Of a stretch of DNA of 44,744 nucleotides, positions 1 to 9,092 are shown piece after piece. The stretch spans positions 1 to 44,744 of the forward strand of contig CAISOD010000006.1 in NCBI GenBank assembly GCA_903887045.1, in the 5' to 3' direction. Position 1 is the stretch's first letter, and each line of letters opens with the position of its first letter. Made by a program: the position numbers and the translations under genes. Under the pieces are notes generated by a model. The model saw nothing but the letters and a program-made list of their open reading frames with translations, was not told the origin of the DNA and searched no databases. This DNA is from an uncultured Gammaproteobacteria bacterium (GTDB taxonomy: Bacteria > Pseudomonadota > Gammaproteobacteria > Pseudomonadales > Pseudohongiellaceae).

Positions 1-522
1 CGCCTGCCGCAAGGCCATCATATGGTCGACATGATCATTCCCCAGCAAGGCGGCCAGATACTTGCTGTCAGCGTTAACGGTTATGGCAAACGTACCAGTA
101 TTGACGAGTTTCCCGTGCACGGCCGCGGTGGGCAGGGCGTGATCGGTATCCAGTCCAGTGAGCGTAACGGAGCTATTGTGGGTGCCATTCAGGTATTCGA
201 TGGCGACGAGATCATGCTGATAAGCGACAAGGGCACTTTGGTGCGAACCCGTGTCGATGAGATTTCGTCGCAGGGGCGTAATACCCAGGGCGTGCGCTTG
301 ATACGGCTGAAAGACGAAGAATTTTTCGTCGGCGTTGTCCGTGTCGAAGAGCCTGATGATGATGGTGCCAAACAGCGGCCGGCAGTGCAGGGCACCCCTG
401 CGGCTGATCAGCAGGCTGAGGCGGTCATTGATGATATGGCAGACGCCGCCGCTGACAACGATGCTGTTGACGATGCTGCCCTTGATATCAGCGACGACGA
501 TGCCGATCCGGAACAAGTTTGA
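1..522 (+). CDS. gyrA: DNA gyrase subunit A, C-terminal fragment
   Basis: This is the 3' part of gyrA. Gyrase A pairs with GyrB as an A2B2 tetramer that introduces negative supercoils into DNA in the cytoplasm. The frame is open from the first base and ends at TGA 520-522, leaving about 173 residues; the start and the catalytic tyrosine lie outside the window. The remaining part shows blades of the C-terminal beta-pinwheel that wraps DNA (GYGKRTSIDEF, RNTQGVRLIRL). A tail of roughly 50 residues very rich in Asp and Ala follows (ending DDDADPEQV). Acidic tails of this kind are known to tune supercoiling in E. coli GyrA. The last 23 bases overlap the proposed pheA start, an unusually direct junction because serC lies between these genes in Pseudomonas. 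Confidence 0.96.
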   Translation, partial: RLPQGHHMVDMIIPQQGGQILAVSVNGYGKRTSIDEFPVHGRGGQGVIGIQSSERNGAIVGAIQVFDGDEIMLISDKGTLVRTRVDEISSQGRNTQGVRLIRLKDEEFFVGVVRVEEPDDDGAKQRPAVQGTPAADQQAEAVIDDMADAAADNDAVDDAALDISDDDADPEQV

Positions 523-1351
523 CCCGTCCGGTGGAGTGGCCTTTCTCGGTCCCGCCGGTACATATTCACACGCGGCAGCGCAATACTGGTTCGGTGAGGT
601 CGCGCCTTGGCAGCCAGTTGCCGATATCGTTGATGTATTCGCGGCAGTCGAAAGCAGGAGCGCGGCGTGGGGTGTGGTACCGGTAGAGAACTCTTCGGAG
701 GGTTCTGTCACCGTGACGCTTGATGCTTTCGCCTCTTCGCAGGCACAGATATGTGCAGAGCATCTGCTGCGCATCCATCATTGTTTGCTGTTGAGTCCCG
801 GCTGCTCTCCGACTGACATCGCCACGATCGTGTCCCATCAGCAATCGCTTGGTCAGTGTCGTCACTATTTGCAAACCAATTTTGTCGGCGTGGATTGCAT
901 TCCCGTCAGCAGCAATGCCGAGGCTGCCCGTATCGCTGCTAACACGCCGGGGGTCGCTGCTATAGCGGGCCGGACTGCAGCGCAACTCTATGGTTTGCAG
1001 GTGCTGGCGGACTCGATCGAGGATTCACAGGACAACACTACCCGGTTTTTGCTGCTGTGCCCTCACTGCACTACCAAAGCCAGCGGCCGCGACAGGACTT
1101 CATTGCTGGTGTCAGCACCCAACGAGCCCGGTACGCTGTTTCACGCACTGGAGCCGTTCTACCGCCATGGCGTCAGCCTCACCAAACTGGAAACGCGGCC
1201 TTCACGCAAAGGTGCATGGTCTTATGCGTTTTATGTTGATTTCGACGGTCATGTCGACGACGACAACATCAAGGCTACGCTGAAGGCATTACAGCACTTG
1301 AAGCTTGATGTGAAATGGCTGGGATCCTATCCGCAGGCAGTGGTCGTATGA
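500..1351 (+). CDS. pheA: Prephenate dehydratase, monofunctional (no chorismate mutase domain)
   Basis: The enzyme converts prephenate to phenylpyruvate in phenylalanine synthesis. The 283-residue product starts almost directly with the dehydratase domain (GPAGTYSH at about 17-24). It carries the catalytic TRF motif (181-183) and a C-terminal ACT domain with ETRP at about 231-234, a variant of the ESRP phenylalanine-binding motif. The AroQ chorismate mutase domain usually fused to the N-terminus in gammaproteobacteria is absent. The open frame runs further upstream, but that part is only gyrA read out of frame. ATG 500 is the closest sensible start, although no clear Shine-Dalgarno precedes it, so coupling to gyrA translation is likely. 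The stop overlaps the tyrA start (ATGA at 1348-1351). Confidence 0.93.
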   Translation: MPIRNKFDPSGGVAFLGPAGTYSHAAAQYWFGEVAPWQPVADIVDVFAAVESRSAAWGVVPVENSSEGSVTVTLDAFASSQAQICAEHLLRIHHCLLLSPGCSPTDIATIVSHQQSLGQCRHYLQTNFVGVDCIPVSSNAEAARIAANTPGVAAIAGRTAAQLYGLQVLADSIEDSQDNTTRFLLLCPHCTTKASGRDRTSLLVSAPNEPGTLFHALEPFYRHGVSLTKLETRPSRKGAWSYAFYVDFDGHVDDDNIKATLKALQHLKLDVKWLGSYPQAVVV

Positions 1352-2265
1352 CAACTTCATTTGCCGGCAAGAAGATCGTGATCATCGGTCTCGGTTTGAT
1401 AGGCGGTTCGCTTGCACGTTCATTGAAAACAACTGAGCCGCAAACACGTATTTTTGCGGTCGGCCGTAATGCGCCTGTGTTACAGCAGGCAATGATGGAT
1501 GGAAGTATTGATGGGTGGAGCAACTCGGCGCTGGAGCTGTGTATTGATGCCGATCTGGTCGTACTGGGAATGCCGGTACTTGCAATCGAACAGAACCTGC
1601 GTGATCTGGCGAACGTATTGACTTCGCAAACAGTGGTCACTGATGTCGCCAGTGTGAAAGGCGCCGTAGTTGACTCAGCAATTCGTGTGTTTGGCACAGT
1701 GCCACCCAATTTCGTTCTGGGCCATCCAATCGCTGGCTCCGAGCAAAGTGGCTATGCGGCATCGAAGGCTGACTTGTACCACGGTCGCAAAGTCATCCTG
1801 ACGCCGCTCCCCCACACCAATCCTCAAGCAGTAAAGATGGTGGCCGATTTGTGGAGCACCGCTGGCGCTGAAGTGGTTCGCATGAGTGTTGAACACCACG
1901 ATGAAGTGTTGGCTGCTACCAGCCACCTGCCGCATTTGTTGGCATTCGCACTGGTGGATACGCTGTCGCAGCAAGGTACCCGCGAAGAAATTTTCCGCTA
2001 CGCTGCCGGCGGTTTTCGTGATTTCACCCGTATAGCCTCGAGCGATCCGGTGATGTGGCGCGATATATTCGTAACCAACGCGGATGCGACGGTACGAATC
2101 CTTGACGAATACATCGACGACTTGCAGCGACTGCGCGAAGTGGTAATCAAGCGCGATGCGGATGAACTGCACAAAATTTTTAGGCGCGCCAATGCTTCGC
2201 GCGATGTATTCCTGGCCTACAGCTCAGCTGCGCAAACAGGCCATACACCCAGACGGGCAAAGTGA
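1348..2265 (+). CDS. tyrA: Prephenate dehydrogenase
   Basis: The enzyme oxidises prephenate with NAD(P) to 4-hydroxyphenylpyruvate for tyrosine synthesis. The protein has 305 residues. An N-terminal Rossmann fold carries GLGLIGGS (about 14-21). The family's catalytic region HPIAGSEQSG follows, then an all-helical C-terminal domain. An in-frame ATG exists at 1315, but ATG 1348 sits in a 4-base ATGA overlap with the pheA stop and places the Rossmann motif at the usual distance. The usual partner hisC, found between pheA and tyrA in Pseudomonas, is missing. In Pseudomonas tyrA is fused to aroA; here they are separate but overlapping or nearly so, suggesting a translationally coupled aromatic operon. 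Confidence 0.95.
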   Translation: MTTSFAGKKIVIIGLGLIGGSLARSLKTTEPQTRIFAVGRNAPVLQQAMMDGSIDGWSNSALELCIDADLVVLGMPVLAIEQNLRDLANVLTSQTVVTDVASVKGAVVDSAIRVFGTVPPNFVLGHPIAGSEQSGYAASKADLYHGRKVILTPLPHTNPQAVKMVADLWSTAGAEVVRMSVEHHDEVLAATSHLPHLLAFALVDTLSQQGTREEIFRYAAGGFRDFTRIASSDPVMWRDIFVTNADATVRILDEYIDDLQRLREVVIKRDADELHKIFRRANASRDVFLAYSSAAQTGHTPRRAK

Positions 2266-2291
2266 GTTTAGTGAGTAAGGTGGGTAAAGAT

Positions 2292-3647
2292 ATGGCCAAT
2301 GCTTCCAATGCGCTCGAACAGCATGATCTGGTGTACCAGGTGCAATGTGGAGGCATTCTGCGGGGTGAAATCCGCGTACCGGGCGATAAATCGATTTCGC
2401 ATCGCTCGATCATGCTGGGTTCACTTGCCGATGGCGTGACGACCGTCGAAGGTTTTCTTGAAGGCGAAGACGCGCTGTGCACGCTACAGGCCTTTCGTGA
2501 CATGGGCGTCAAGATCGAACGTCCGGATTCCGGCAAGCTAGTTATCCACGGAGTTGGTATGCATGGCTTGCAGGCGCCGCAGCAGGCGCTTTATCTCGGC
2601 AATTCCGGCACCTCGATGCGTCTTCTTTCGGGCTTGTTGGCCGGGCAGCGCTTCAATAGTGTGTTGACCGGCGACAGTTCGCTATCAAAACGTCCGATGA
2701 AACGCGTGGCTGAGCCGCTCAGACGCATGGGTGCCGATCTGGTGCTGCAGGATGGAGGCGTGTGTCCTATCCATATCACGCCAGCATCGCTGCAAGGTAT
2801 CGATTACGCGATGCCGATGGCGAGTGCGCAAGTCAAATCATGTCTGCTGCTGGCTGCCATGTATGCGCATGGCGAGACCAGATTGACCGAGCCGGCGCCT
2901 TGCCGCGATCACACCGAGCGCATGCTGCAGGGGTTTGGTTATGACGTGAACGTCAACGGTAATGAGATACGTATCAAGGGTGGTGGCAAATTGAAGGCTG
3001 GCCATATCGACGTGCCGGCCGATATTTCATCTGCAGCATTCTTCCTCGTTGGTGCCAGCATCTGTCCCGGTGCCGAACTCACGCTGCGCCATGTTGGTAT
3101 CAACCCGACCCGCGTCGGTGTCATCAACGTCCTGCGCGCCATGGGAGCCGACATCCATACACTGAGCGAATATGTTGCCGGCGGAGAACCGGTGGCCGAT
3201 CTGCGTGTCAGGTACGCACCTTTGCACGGCATTGTCATTGCAGAAGACCAGGTGCCGCTGGCAATCGATGAATTTCCGGCGCTGTTCATTGCTGCCGCCT
3301 GTGCCGACGGCATCACTACCCTGACCGGCGCAGAAGAACTGCGGGTGAAGGAAAGCGACCGCATCCAGACCATGGCCGACGGGTTGGCAGTGCTGGGTGT
3401 CAAACATGAAGTGAAGCCGGATGGCATCGTAATCAACGGAGTAGGGCAGGGTGGCAAACTGGGCGCCGGGACAATCAACAGCCATGGCGACCATCGGATA
3501 GCCATGTCGTTTACGATGGCCTCACTGCGCGCCAGCGGTCCGCTGACCATACTCGACTGCAACAATGTTGCCACTTCATTCCCCGGTTTTGCTGAACTGG
3601 TACAGCGCTGCGGTATTCCGCTCAGTCAGCGCAGCGGTCAGGCATGA
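2292..3647 (+). CDS. aroA: 3-phosphoshikimate 1-carboxyvinyltransferase (EPSP synthase)
   Basis: The enzyme joins phosphoenolpyruvate and shikimate-3-phosphate to give EPSP, the sixth step of the shikimate pathway. Two-domain inverse alpha/beta barrel signatures are present: PGDKSISHRS near the N-terminus, LGNSGTSMRLLSG for the phosphate/PEP site, RVKESDR, and the late SHGDHRIAMS. I chose ATG 2292 because AAGGTGGG (2277-2284) lies 7 bases upstream, an excellent ribosome-binding site. The alternative GTG 2262 would overlap the tyrA stop by 4 bases and add ten unconserved residues. The length of about 451 residues is normal. The stop overlaps the cmk start (ATGA 3644-3647). Confidence 0.95.
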   Translation: MANASNALEQHDLVYQVQCGGILRGEIRVPGDKSISHRSIMLGSLADGVTTVEGFLEGEDALCTLQAFRDMGVKIERPDSGKLVIHGVGMHGLQAPQQALYLGNSGTSMRLLSGLLAGQRFNSVLTGDSSLSKRPMKRVAEPLRRMGADLVLQDGGVCPIHITPASLQGIDYAMPMASAQVKSCLLLAAMYAHGETRLTEPAPCRDHTERMLQGFGYDVNVNGNEIRIKGGGKLKAGHIDVPADISSAAFFLVGASICPGAELTLRHVGINPTRVGVINVLRAMGADIHTLSEYVAGGEPVADLRVRYAPLHGIVIAEDQVPLAIDEFPALFIAAACADGITTLTGAEELRVKESDRIQTMADGLAVLGVKHEVKPDGIVINGVGQGGKLGAGTINSHGDHRIAMSFTMASLRASGPLTILDCNNVATSFPGFAELVQRCGIPLSQRSGQA

Positions 3648-4315
3648 CGCCGGCTGCGGTCATCACGATTGATGGTCCCAGCGGCACCGGCAAGGGCACC
3701 GTTGCCCATTTGCTGGCGCAGGAGCTGGGATGGCACATCCTCGATAGTGGAGCGTTGTACCGCATAGTCGGTGTTGCTGCGCTAGATCAGGCGGTTGCGG
3801 TAGACAATTCCGACGGGCTTGTCCGTATCGCAAACGCCATGGAAGTCGATTTCTCGACTGTATTCCCGGGCTCCATTCTGCTGGATGGCAAGGAAATTTC
3901 AGGCCGGGTCAGGCTGGAAGAGTCCGGCGTAATGGCCTCCCGTGTAGCGACCAATCCAGCGCTGCGGACGGCTCTGCTGCAGCGCCAGTACAGCTTCCGG
4001 CGCCCGCCCGGCCTGGTGGCTGATGGTCGCGATATGGGCACCGTGGTTTTCCAGGATGCCCTCTGCAAGTTTTACCTTACCGCCAGTGCTGAGATCAGGG
4101 CGCAAAGACGTTATAACCAGTTGAAAGATAAGGAAGTTGGTGTTAGCCTGCCCGGCCTTTTGCGCGACATTCAGGAGCGGGACGAGCGGGATTCCACCCG
4201 GGTCGTCTCGCCTCTGAAACCGGCAAAGGACGCGCTGATCGTAGACACCGGTCCGCTGACGATAGAGCAGGTAATGGCTGTCATCAGGCAAGTGATCCGT
4301 CGTCACGGGGCATGA
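3644..4315 (+). CDS. cmk: Cytidylate kinase
   Basis: The enzyme phosphorylates CMP and dCMP with ATP in pyrimidine salvage and nucleotide recycling. It has 223 residues, the family's usual size. The P-loop GPSGTGKGT is at about 11-19, the CMP-binding segment DGRDMGTVVF is in the middle, and an Arg-rich lid (RRYNQLKDKE) precedes RDERDSTR. The start overlaps the aroA stop by four bases. The placement just ahead of rpsA is conserved across gammaproteobacteria and may couple nucleotide supply with ribosome synthesis. Confidence 0.95.
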   Translation: MTPAAVITIDGPSGTGKGTVAHLLAQELGWHILDSGALYRIVGVAALDQAVAVDNSDGLVRIANAMEVDFSTVFPGSILLDGKEISGRVRLEESGVMASRVATNPALRTALLQRQYSFRRPPGLVADGRDMGTVVFQDALCKFYLTASAEIRAQRRYNQLKDKEVGVSLPGLLRDIQERDERDSTRVVSPLKPAKDALIVDTGPLTIEQVMAVIRQVIRRHGA

Positions 4316-4474
4316 GTACGAATTAACCCGTATCTGCCTCGCCGGAGCAGCGCCGATTAATGCCCGGCTTGCCAGCCCTCGCCGGGTTTCTCCAACCAGA
4401 CCTCCCGTATCGGCTGGGATGCGGAAAGCACCTGTTCGGGGTCAGCGTACGCCGTACAGGTCAAAGGAAACCCA

Positions 4475-6178
4475 ATGACTACAATCTCCACTATCGAAAA
4501 CAGCGGCGGCGAAAGCTTTGCCGATCTCTTTGCCCAGAGTCTGGTTGATCTGGACATGCAAACCGGTTCCATCGTAACCGGTACCGTCATCGACATCGAC
4601 AACGAATGGGTTACGGTTCATGCCGGCCTCAAGTCCGAAGGTGTAATAGCAAAATCCGAATTCCTCAGCGACGCGGGCGAATTCACGCTGCAAGTTGGCG
4701 ACAGGGTCAAAGTGTCGCTGGAAGCAGTTGAAGATGGTTATGGTGAAACCAAACTGTCGCGTGAAAAAGCCAAGCGTGCAGAGACCTGGCTGGTGCTCGA
4801 AGAAGCATTCGAGAAAGGCTCGCCGGTCATCGGCATTATCAACGGCAAGGTAAAAGGCGGCTTTACTGTTGACGTCAACACCATCCGCGCATTCCTGCCC
4901 GGCTCCCTGGTCGACATCCGTCCGATCCGTGACACCACGCACCTGGAAGGCAAGGAACTCGAATTCAAGCTCATCAAACTGGACCAGAAGCGCAACAACG
5001 TCGTGGTATCGCGTCGTGCCGTGCTCGAGTCGGTCAACACCGGTGAGCGTGATGCGCTACTGAACAGCCTGCAGGAAGGTATGAGCGTCAAAGGTGTGGT
5101 CAAGAACCTCACCGATTACGGCGCCTTCGTTGACCTCGGCGGTATCGATGGCTTGTTGCACATTACCGATATGTCGTGGAAACGCATCAAGCATCCGAGC
5201 GAGATCGTCGCCGTTGGTGCTGAAGTGGAAGTGAAGGTCCTAAAGTTCGATCGCGAGCGCAACCGTGTATCGCTGGGCCTGAAACAGCTTGGCGAAGATC
5301 CATGGGTCGAAATCAAGCGTCGCTATCCGGAAAACACCAAGGTCAAGGCTGTCATTACCAACCTGACCGACTACGGCTGCTTTGCAGAGCTGGAAGAGGG
5401 TGTTGAAGGTCTGGTGCACGTGTCCGAAATGGATTGGACAAACAAGAACATCCATCCATCCAAGATCGTCCAGTTGGGCGACGAAGTGGAAGTGATGATT
5501 CTCGATATCGACCAGGAGCGTCGTCGTATCTCCCTTGGTATCAAACAGTGCAAACAGAATCCGTGGGATGCCTTTGCTTCCAAATTCCAGAAAGGCGACC
5601 GCATCACTGGCAACATCAAGTCGATCACTGATTTCGGTATCTTTATTGGACTTGAAGGTGAGATCGACGGTCTGGTTCATCTTTCCGATATCTCATGGGA
5701 CGAGCCAGGCGAGCAGGCAGTACGCCAGTTCACCAAGGGCGATAAACTGGAGACAGTCATTCTGTCGATTGATCCCGAGCGTGAACGCATCTCGCTGGGT
5801 GTCAAGCAATTGTCGGGTGATCCGTTCATCAACTTCCTCAGCTCGAACGAGAAAGGTGCCGTCGTCAAAGGCACTGTGAAATCGGTAGATGCCAAGGAAG
5901 CAGTCATCTTGCTGGCAGAAGGTGTAGAAGGCGTACTCAAAGCTTCCGAAATCAGCCGTGATCGCATTGAAGATGCGCGTAACGTGCTCAACGCCGGCGA
6001 CAAGCTGGAATTGATGATCACCAACGTTGATCGCAAGAACCGCGTACTGGGCCTGTCCATCAAGGCGAAGGAAATCGAAGAGGAAAAGGACTCGGTCAAA
6101 GAGCACAATAACAAGATGAGTGCTGCGGCGCCGGCTACCGTGGGCGATCTGATCAAGGCGAAGATGAACAAAGAGTAA
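4475..6178 (+). CDS. rpsA: 30S ribosomal protein S1
   Basis: S1 is the large mRNA-binding protein of the small subunit, needed to load mRNAs with weak Shine-Dalgarno sequences or structured leaders. The 567-residue product contains six S1 (OB-fold) repeats. Repeats 3-6 are easy to see through recurring GxVKxxTDYGxFV-like starts and ERxRxSLGxKQ-like ends (for example [33 protein letters not shown]). AAAGGAAA lies upstream of ATG 4475. The 159-base leader from 4316 holds no ORF that I trust. In E. coli this leader is the target of S1 autoregulation, so structure there would be expected, but I cannot fold it reliably by eye. Confidence 0.97.
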   Translation: MTTISTIENSGGESFADLFAQSLVDLDMQTGSIVTGTVIDIDNEWVTVHAGLKSEGVIAKSEFLSDAGEFTLQVGDRVKVSLEAVEDGYGETKLSREKAKRAETWLVLEEAFEKGSPVIGIINGKVKGGFTVDVNTIRAFLPGSLVDIRPIRDTTHLEGKELEFKLIKLDQKRNNVVVSRRAVLESVNTGERDALLNSLQEGMSVKGVVKNLTDYGAFVDLGGIDGLLHITDMSWKRIKHPSEIVAVGAEVEVKVLKFDRERNRVSLGLKQLGEDPWVEIKRRYPENTKVKAVITNLTDYGCFAELEEGVEGLVHVSEMDWTNKNIHPSKIVQLGDEVEVMILDIDQERRRISLGIKQCKQNPWDAFASKFQKGDRITGNIKSITDFGIFIGLEGEIDGLVHLSDISWDEPGEQAVRQFTKGDKLETVILSIDPERERISLGVKQLSGDPFINFLSSNEKGAVVKGTVKSVDAKEAVILLAEGVEGVLKASEISRDRIEDARNVLNAGDKLELMITNVDRKNRVLGLSIKAKEIEEEKDSVKEHNNKMSAAAPATVGDLIKAKMNKE

Positions 6179-6320
6179 ATAACCTGGAGGCGGGCACTGG
6201 ATGGCCAGTGACCCACCTGCGGTTGGCAAGTTGCAAGCAGGAATCCTGCTTCGTTCAACCGGACGGAGCGGGATTCAAGCCAGTAAGCTCGATTACTTAA
6301 GGGATCGCTTAAGGATAGTT

Positions 6321-6608
6321 ATGACAAAATCTGAACTAATCGAACAAATTGCTGCACGGCATACCCAACTGTCGGCCAAAGACATTGAACTGGCAGTCAA
6401 GGCCATCATTAACTATATGACCGATGTGCTTTCAGATGGTGGTCGCATCGAAATCCGTGGTTTTGGCAGTTTTTCACTGCATTACCGCGAGCCCAGAACT
6501 GGCCGTAATCCCAAAACCGGTGAACCAGTTGTTCTAAGTGGCAAGTACGTACCGCATTTCAAACCCGGTAAAGAGCTGCGCGACAGGGTCAACGCCAGTA
6601 TTGAATAG
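6321..6608 (+). CDS. ihfB: Integration host factor subunit beta
   Basis: IhfB pairs with IhfA (encoded at 21.6 kb in this same window) to bend DNA sharply at specific sites in recombination, replication and transcription. The 95-residue protein shows the HU/IHF fold: a helical N-terminus ([11 protein letters not shown]), the core [16 protein letters not shown], and the DNA-inserting arm [10 protein letters not shown]. The frame extends upstream, but ATG 6321 is preceded by AAGGA (6311-6315) and matches the family N-terminus. The gap after rpsA contains a 7-bp hairpin (6235-6241 pairing with 6245-6251) without a T run. The order rpsA-ihfB is conserved. Confidence 0.96.
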   Translation: MTKSELIEQIAARHTQLSAKDIELAVKAIINYMTDVLSDGGRIEIRGFGSFSLHYREPRTGRNPKTGEPVVLSGKYVPHFKPGKELRDRVNASIE

Positions 6609-6686
6609 CTCGATTGAACAGCCCGGTATTCAGGCAGTTCCGCGTCCGTCGACGGTTGATGAGTACACGCTGAAAAGCGCCACACC

Positions 6687-7907
6687 ATGGAACAGCCCAC
6701 TTCGTTTTTTTCCTTTCTGCTGGTTCTTGTAGCCATAGGGCTTGCATGGCTGGCAGGTTATCGCACCCGGTTCCATCAGTTTCCCGGTCTCAAACGCAGT
6801 TCACAGCAGGACTACTTCGTTGGTCTCAATTACCTGCTCAACGATGAGCCGGATGATGCGATCGACATCTTCATCGAAGCATTGGAGATCAACTCCGACA
6901 CACTGGCGACGCACCTGGCGCTGGGTACGCTCCTGCGTCGTCGCGGCAAAGTCGACCGCTCCATTTCCCACTATCAGCAACTGCTGGAAATCGGCAATTT
7001 CTCTGGACGTGAACAGTGTGAAATCAAAATCCAATTGGCAAGAAGCTTCATCTCGGCCGGTCTGCTTGATCGTGCAGAACGCTTACTGGAAGAACTCGCA
7101 AATGCACCGCCTGCCATCCGTGAAGTAGTGCTTGGGCTGGCTATCAGCGTGTTCCAGAAAGAGAAGGAGTGGCAGCAGGCTTTACGGGCCGCAAGCGAAT
7201 TGCAGAAGATATGCCCGCCACATCGGAGGCAGGAAATACAGCTGCAAGCTTCGCATTTCCATTGTGAGCTGGCCGATATTGCCCTGAAGATGATGCAACT
7301 TGATGTCGCACGGGACGAGTTGATTAAAGCGCAGCAGGTATGTCGTCATAACGTGCGGATCTATTTGATGCAGGGACGGTTGGAATCCCTGGCAGGTGCG
7401 CCGCGGGAAGCAATGAAGATGCTGCTGAAAGTCAGCCAGTTTGATCCGGCATTTGCACACGAAGCGGGACAGGAGCTACGCAGCAGCCTGCAAAAAGCCG
7501 GCCTTGAAAGGCAAGTGGCAGCATTCGCAGAAGAAGACACTGAACACAGCAATGAAGCACGCCAGATACTCGACAGTATGGCGGGCATTGCCAATGCACA
7601 TGGTGAAGACGAAGTGCTGGGTTTCTTGCTGCTACAACTAAAAGCGCGGCCTTCGCTGTCGCTGCTTGCGCAGGCGATGGCACTGGCAGTCCGGGGTGAC
7701 ATCAGTACAAAGGTAAAAGTGCTGGAACTGGGTTCCAGTCTATTGGGCCAGCATCTGCAGAACTCGCCGCATTATCGGTGCGAGAATTGTGGCTTTGAGC
7801 TCAAGAGCATGCATTGGCTCTGCCCTGGTTGCGGTCGCTGGGGCATGGTGAAGCCGCTCGATGATCGTATCAGTTACCAACATGAGGATATGTCGACACC
7901 GTTATGA
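6687..7907 (+). CDS. lapB: LapB (YciM), TPR and rubredoxin-like lipopolysaccharide assembly regulator
   Basis: LapB is an inner-membrane protein with a cytoplasmic TPR body. In E. coli it presents LpxC to the FtsH protease and so sets LPS synthesis. The 406-residue product has one N-terminal membrane segment (about residues 8-24). Many degenerate TPR repeats follow from about 40 to 340 (first [20 protein letters not shown]). A C-terminal rubredoxin-like metal site has two CxxC pairs, CENCGF and CPGCGRW. ATG 6687 is the natural start. The small membrane gene lapA, normally between ihfB and lapB, is absent: only 78 non-coding bases separate them. The stop overlaps pyrF by 4 bases. Confidence 0.94.
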   Translation: MEQPTSFFSFLLVLVAIGLAWLAGYRTRFHQFPGLKRSSQQDYFVGLNYLLNDEPDDAIDIFIEALEINSDTLATHLALGTLLRRRGKVDRSISHYQQLLEIGNFSGREQCEIKIQLARSFISAGLLDRAERLLEELANAPPAIREVVLGLAISVFQKEKEWQQALRAASELQKICPPHRRQEIQLQASHFHCELADIALKMMQLDVARDELIKAQQVCRHNVRIYLMQGRLESLAGAPREAMKMLLKVSQFDPAFAHEAGQELRSSLQKAGLERQVAAFAEEDTEHSNEARQILDSMAGIANAHGEDEVLGFLLLQLKARPSLSLLAQAMALAVRGDISTKVKVLELGSSLLGQHLQNSPHYRCENCGFELKSMHWLCPGCGRWGMVKPLDDRISYQHEDMSTPL

Positions 7908-8605
7908 AAAACAGCAAACCTCTCATTGTTGCACTCGATTTTCCTGATTCTCGTGCCGCACTTGAACTGCTGGGAAAACTTGATCCCAAGCTTTGTCGCG
8001 TCAAAGTCGGCAAGGAAATGTTCACGCGCTATGGACCTGATCTGGTGAAGCAAATAGGCAAGACCGGCTTCGAAATTTTTCTCGATCTTAAGTTCCATGA
8101 CATCCCCAACACCGTTGCTGGCGCAGTGGCTGCTGCTGCCGATCTCGGAGTATGGATGGTAAACGTACATGCCGGCGGTGGCCGCGTAATGATGGAAGCA
8201 GCGAGAAAAGCATTGGGTGAACATCCATCGACACTGCTGATTGCTGTCACCGTGTTGACCAGCATGTCAGCGCAGGATCTGGCTGAAACCGGTGTGCCGG
8301 CAACGCCGGAGTCGCAGGTAGTAAGACTGGCTACGCTTGCCCGCAACTCAGGCATGCACGGTGTAGTCTGTTCGGCGCGCGAGATCACTCCGCTTCGGCA
8401 ACAACTCGGTAATGACTTCCTGCTGGTCACGCCGGGCATCAGGCCAGCTGGTGACAGTGCAGGTGACCAGAAGCGCACCGAGACTCCAGCAAGTGCGCTT
8501 GCAATGGGGAGTGACTATCTCGTGATTGGCCGCCCGGTGACGCAGGCCACTGATCCTCTGGCGAAGCTCAAATCAATCCGGCAAGAAATCCAGGGCAAAT
8601 TCTGA
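7904..8605 (+). CDS. pyrF: Orotidine 5'-phosphate decarboxylase
   Basis: The enzyme decarboxylates OMP to UMP, the last step of de novo pyrimidine synthesis. The 233-residue TIM-barrel protein has the expected lengths and motifs: VALDFPD at the N-terminus, the catalytic loop [11 protein letters not shown] with the conserved Asp-Lys-x-x-Asp network, and the phosphate-binding TPGIRP near the C-terminus. ATG 7904 overlaps the lapB stop (ATGA), so it is probably coupled to lapB translation, an arrangement common in gammaproteobacteria. Confidence 0.96.
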   Translation: MKNSKPLIVALDFPDSRAALELLGKLDPKLCRVKVGKEMFTRYGPDLVKQIGKTGFEIFLDLKFHDIPNTVAGAVAAAADLGVWMVNVHAGGGRVMMEAARKALGEHPSTLLIAVTVLTSMSAQDLAETGVPATPESQVVRLATLARNSGMHGVVCSAREITPLRQQLGNDFLLVTPGIRPAGDSAGDQKRTETPASALAMGSDYLVIGRPVTQATDPLAKLKSIRQEIQGKF

Positions 8606-8666
8606 AGTCTCTGCTATGTTGTGGTGGCAGCATTCACGCTGCCAATCATTCATGGAGGAACACAAT

Positions 8667-8984
8667 ATGAGCAGTCAATTCACCAAGTACGCATTTAATC
8701 TTTTGCTTGCTGGCAGTGTCACGATGCTGTTGGCAAGCACGCCGGCGGTTTCTTTGGCGCAGGAACCCCAAAAGTCAGATGTTGTGCAGCAAGTGAATAT
8801 CAACATGGCCGATGAGCAAATCATTGCTGATGTGTTGGTGGGGGTGGGGGCAGCCAAGGCCAAAGCCATCGTGCAATTCCGCGAGGAGCATGGTCCATTC
8901 ACCAGCATTGATCAGTTGCTGGATGTAAACGGTATTGGCGAATCTACGCTGACTACCAACCGCGATCGCATCAAGCTCGAGTAA
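8667..8984 (+). CDS. Small ComEA-like helix-hairpin-helix protein, exported
   Basis: This is a 105-residue protein with an N-terminal signal peptide (hydrophobic LLLAGSVTMLLAS, likely cleavage after SLAQ or nearby). A single ComEA-type helix-hairpin-helix domain follows (VNINMADEQIIADVLVGVG, then FREEHGPFTSIDQLLDVNGIG). ComEA proteins bind double-stranded DNA in the periplasm during natural transformation, though short ComEA-like proteins of unproven role are common in this family of bacteria. ATG 8667 is chosen over an in-frame upstream ATG at 8616 because GGAGGAA (8654-8660) lies just upstream and the product then begins with a normal signal peptide. A long inverted repeat follows the stop. 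Confidence 0.88.
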   Translation: MSSQFTKYAFNLLLAGSVTMLLASTPAVSLAQEPQKSDVVQQVNINMADEQIIADVLVGVGAAKAKAIVQFREEHGPFTSIDQLLDVNGIGESTLTTNRDRIKLE

Positions 8985-8989
8985 AGAAA

Positions 8990-9029
8990 GCAAACAGTAA
9001 AGGCGTCGAAAGATGCCTTTACTGTTTGC
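8990..9029 (+). terminator. 15-bp perfect inverted repeat after the ComEA-like gene
   Basis: Bases 8990-9004 pair perfectly with 9015-9029 around a 10-base loop, five bases after the stop codon. The stem is strong and AT-rich at its base. No T run follows on the plus strand, so it may act as an mRNA 3'-end stabiliser or a Rho-assisted terminator rather than a classical intrinsic one. On the minus strand a T-rich stretch (TTTCTTTACT) follows. Confidence 0.55.
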
Positions 9030-9049
9030 GCTGGCCGCGTCGCAGAATA

Positions 9050-9092
9050 GAATTCCGGTGCCTATCTGCCTACTGCGACTACCCCGGAATTC
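9050..9092 (+). promoter_or_regulatory. Inverted repeat ending at the start codon of the sugar-phosphate transferase
   Basis: GAATTCCGG at 9050-9058 is exactly complementary to CCGGAATTC at 9084-9092, and the second arm ends one base before ATG 9093. In RNA this 9-bp stem would hold the entire region where a Shine-Dalgarno should be. It may control translation of the gene, but this is inference from the pairing alone. Confidence 0.4.

Noticed and set aside
335-499. Upstream extension of pheA as a possible chorismate mutase domain
   Set aside because: The extra residues are the gyrA tail read in another frame and show no AroQ-like helices or conserved Arg/Lys/Glu residues.
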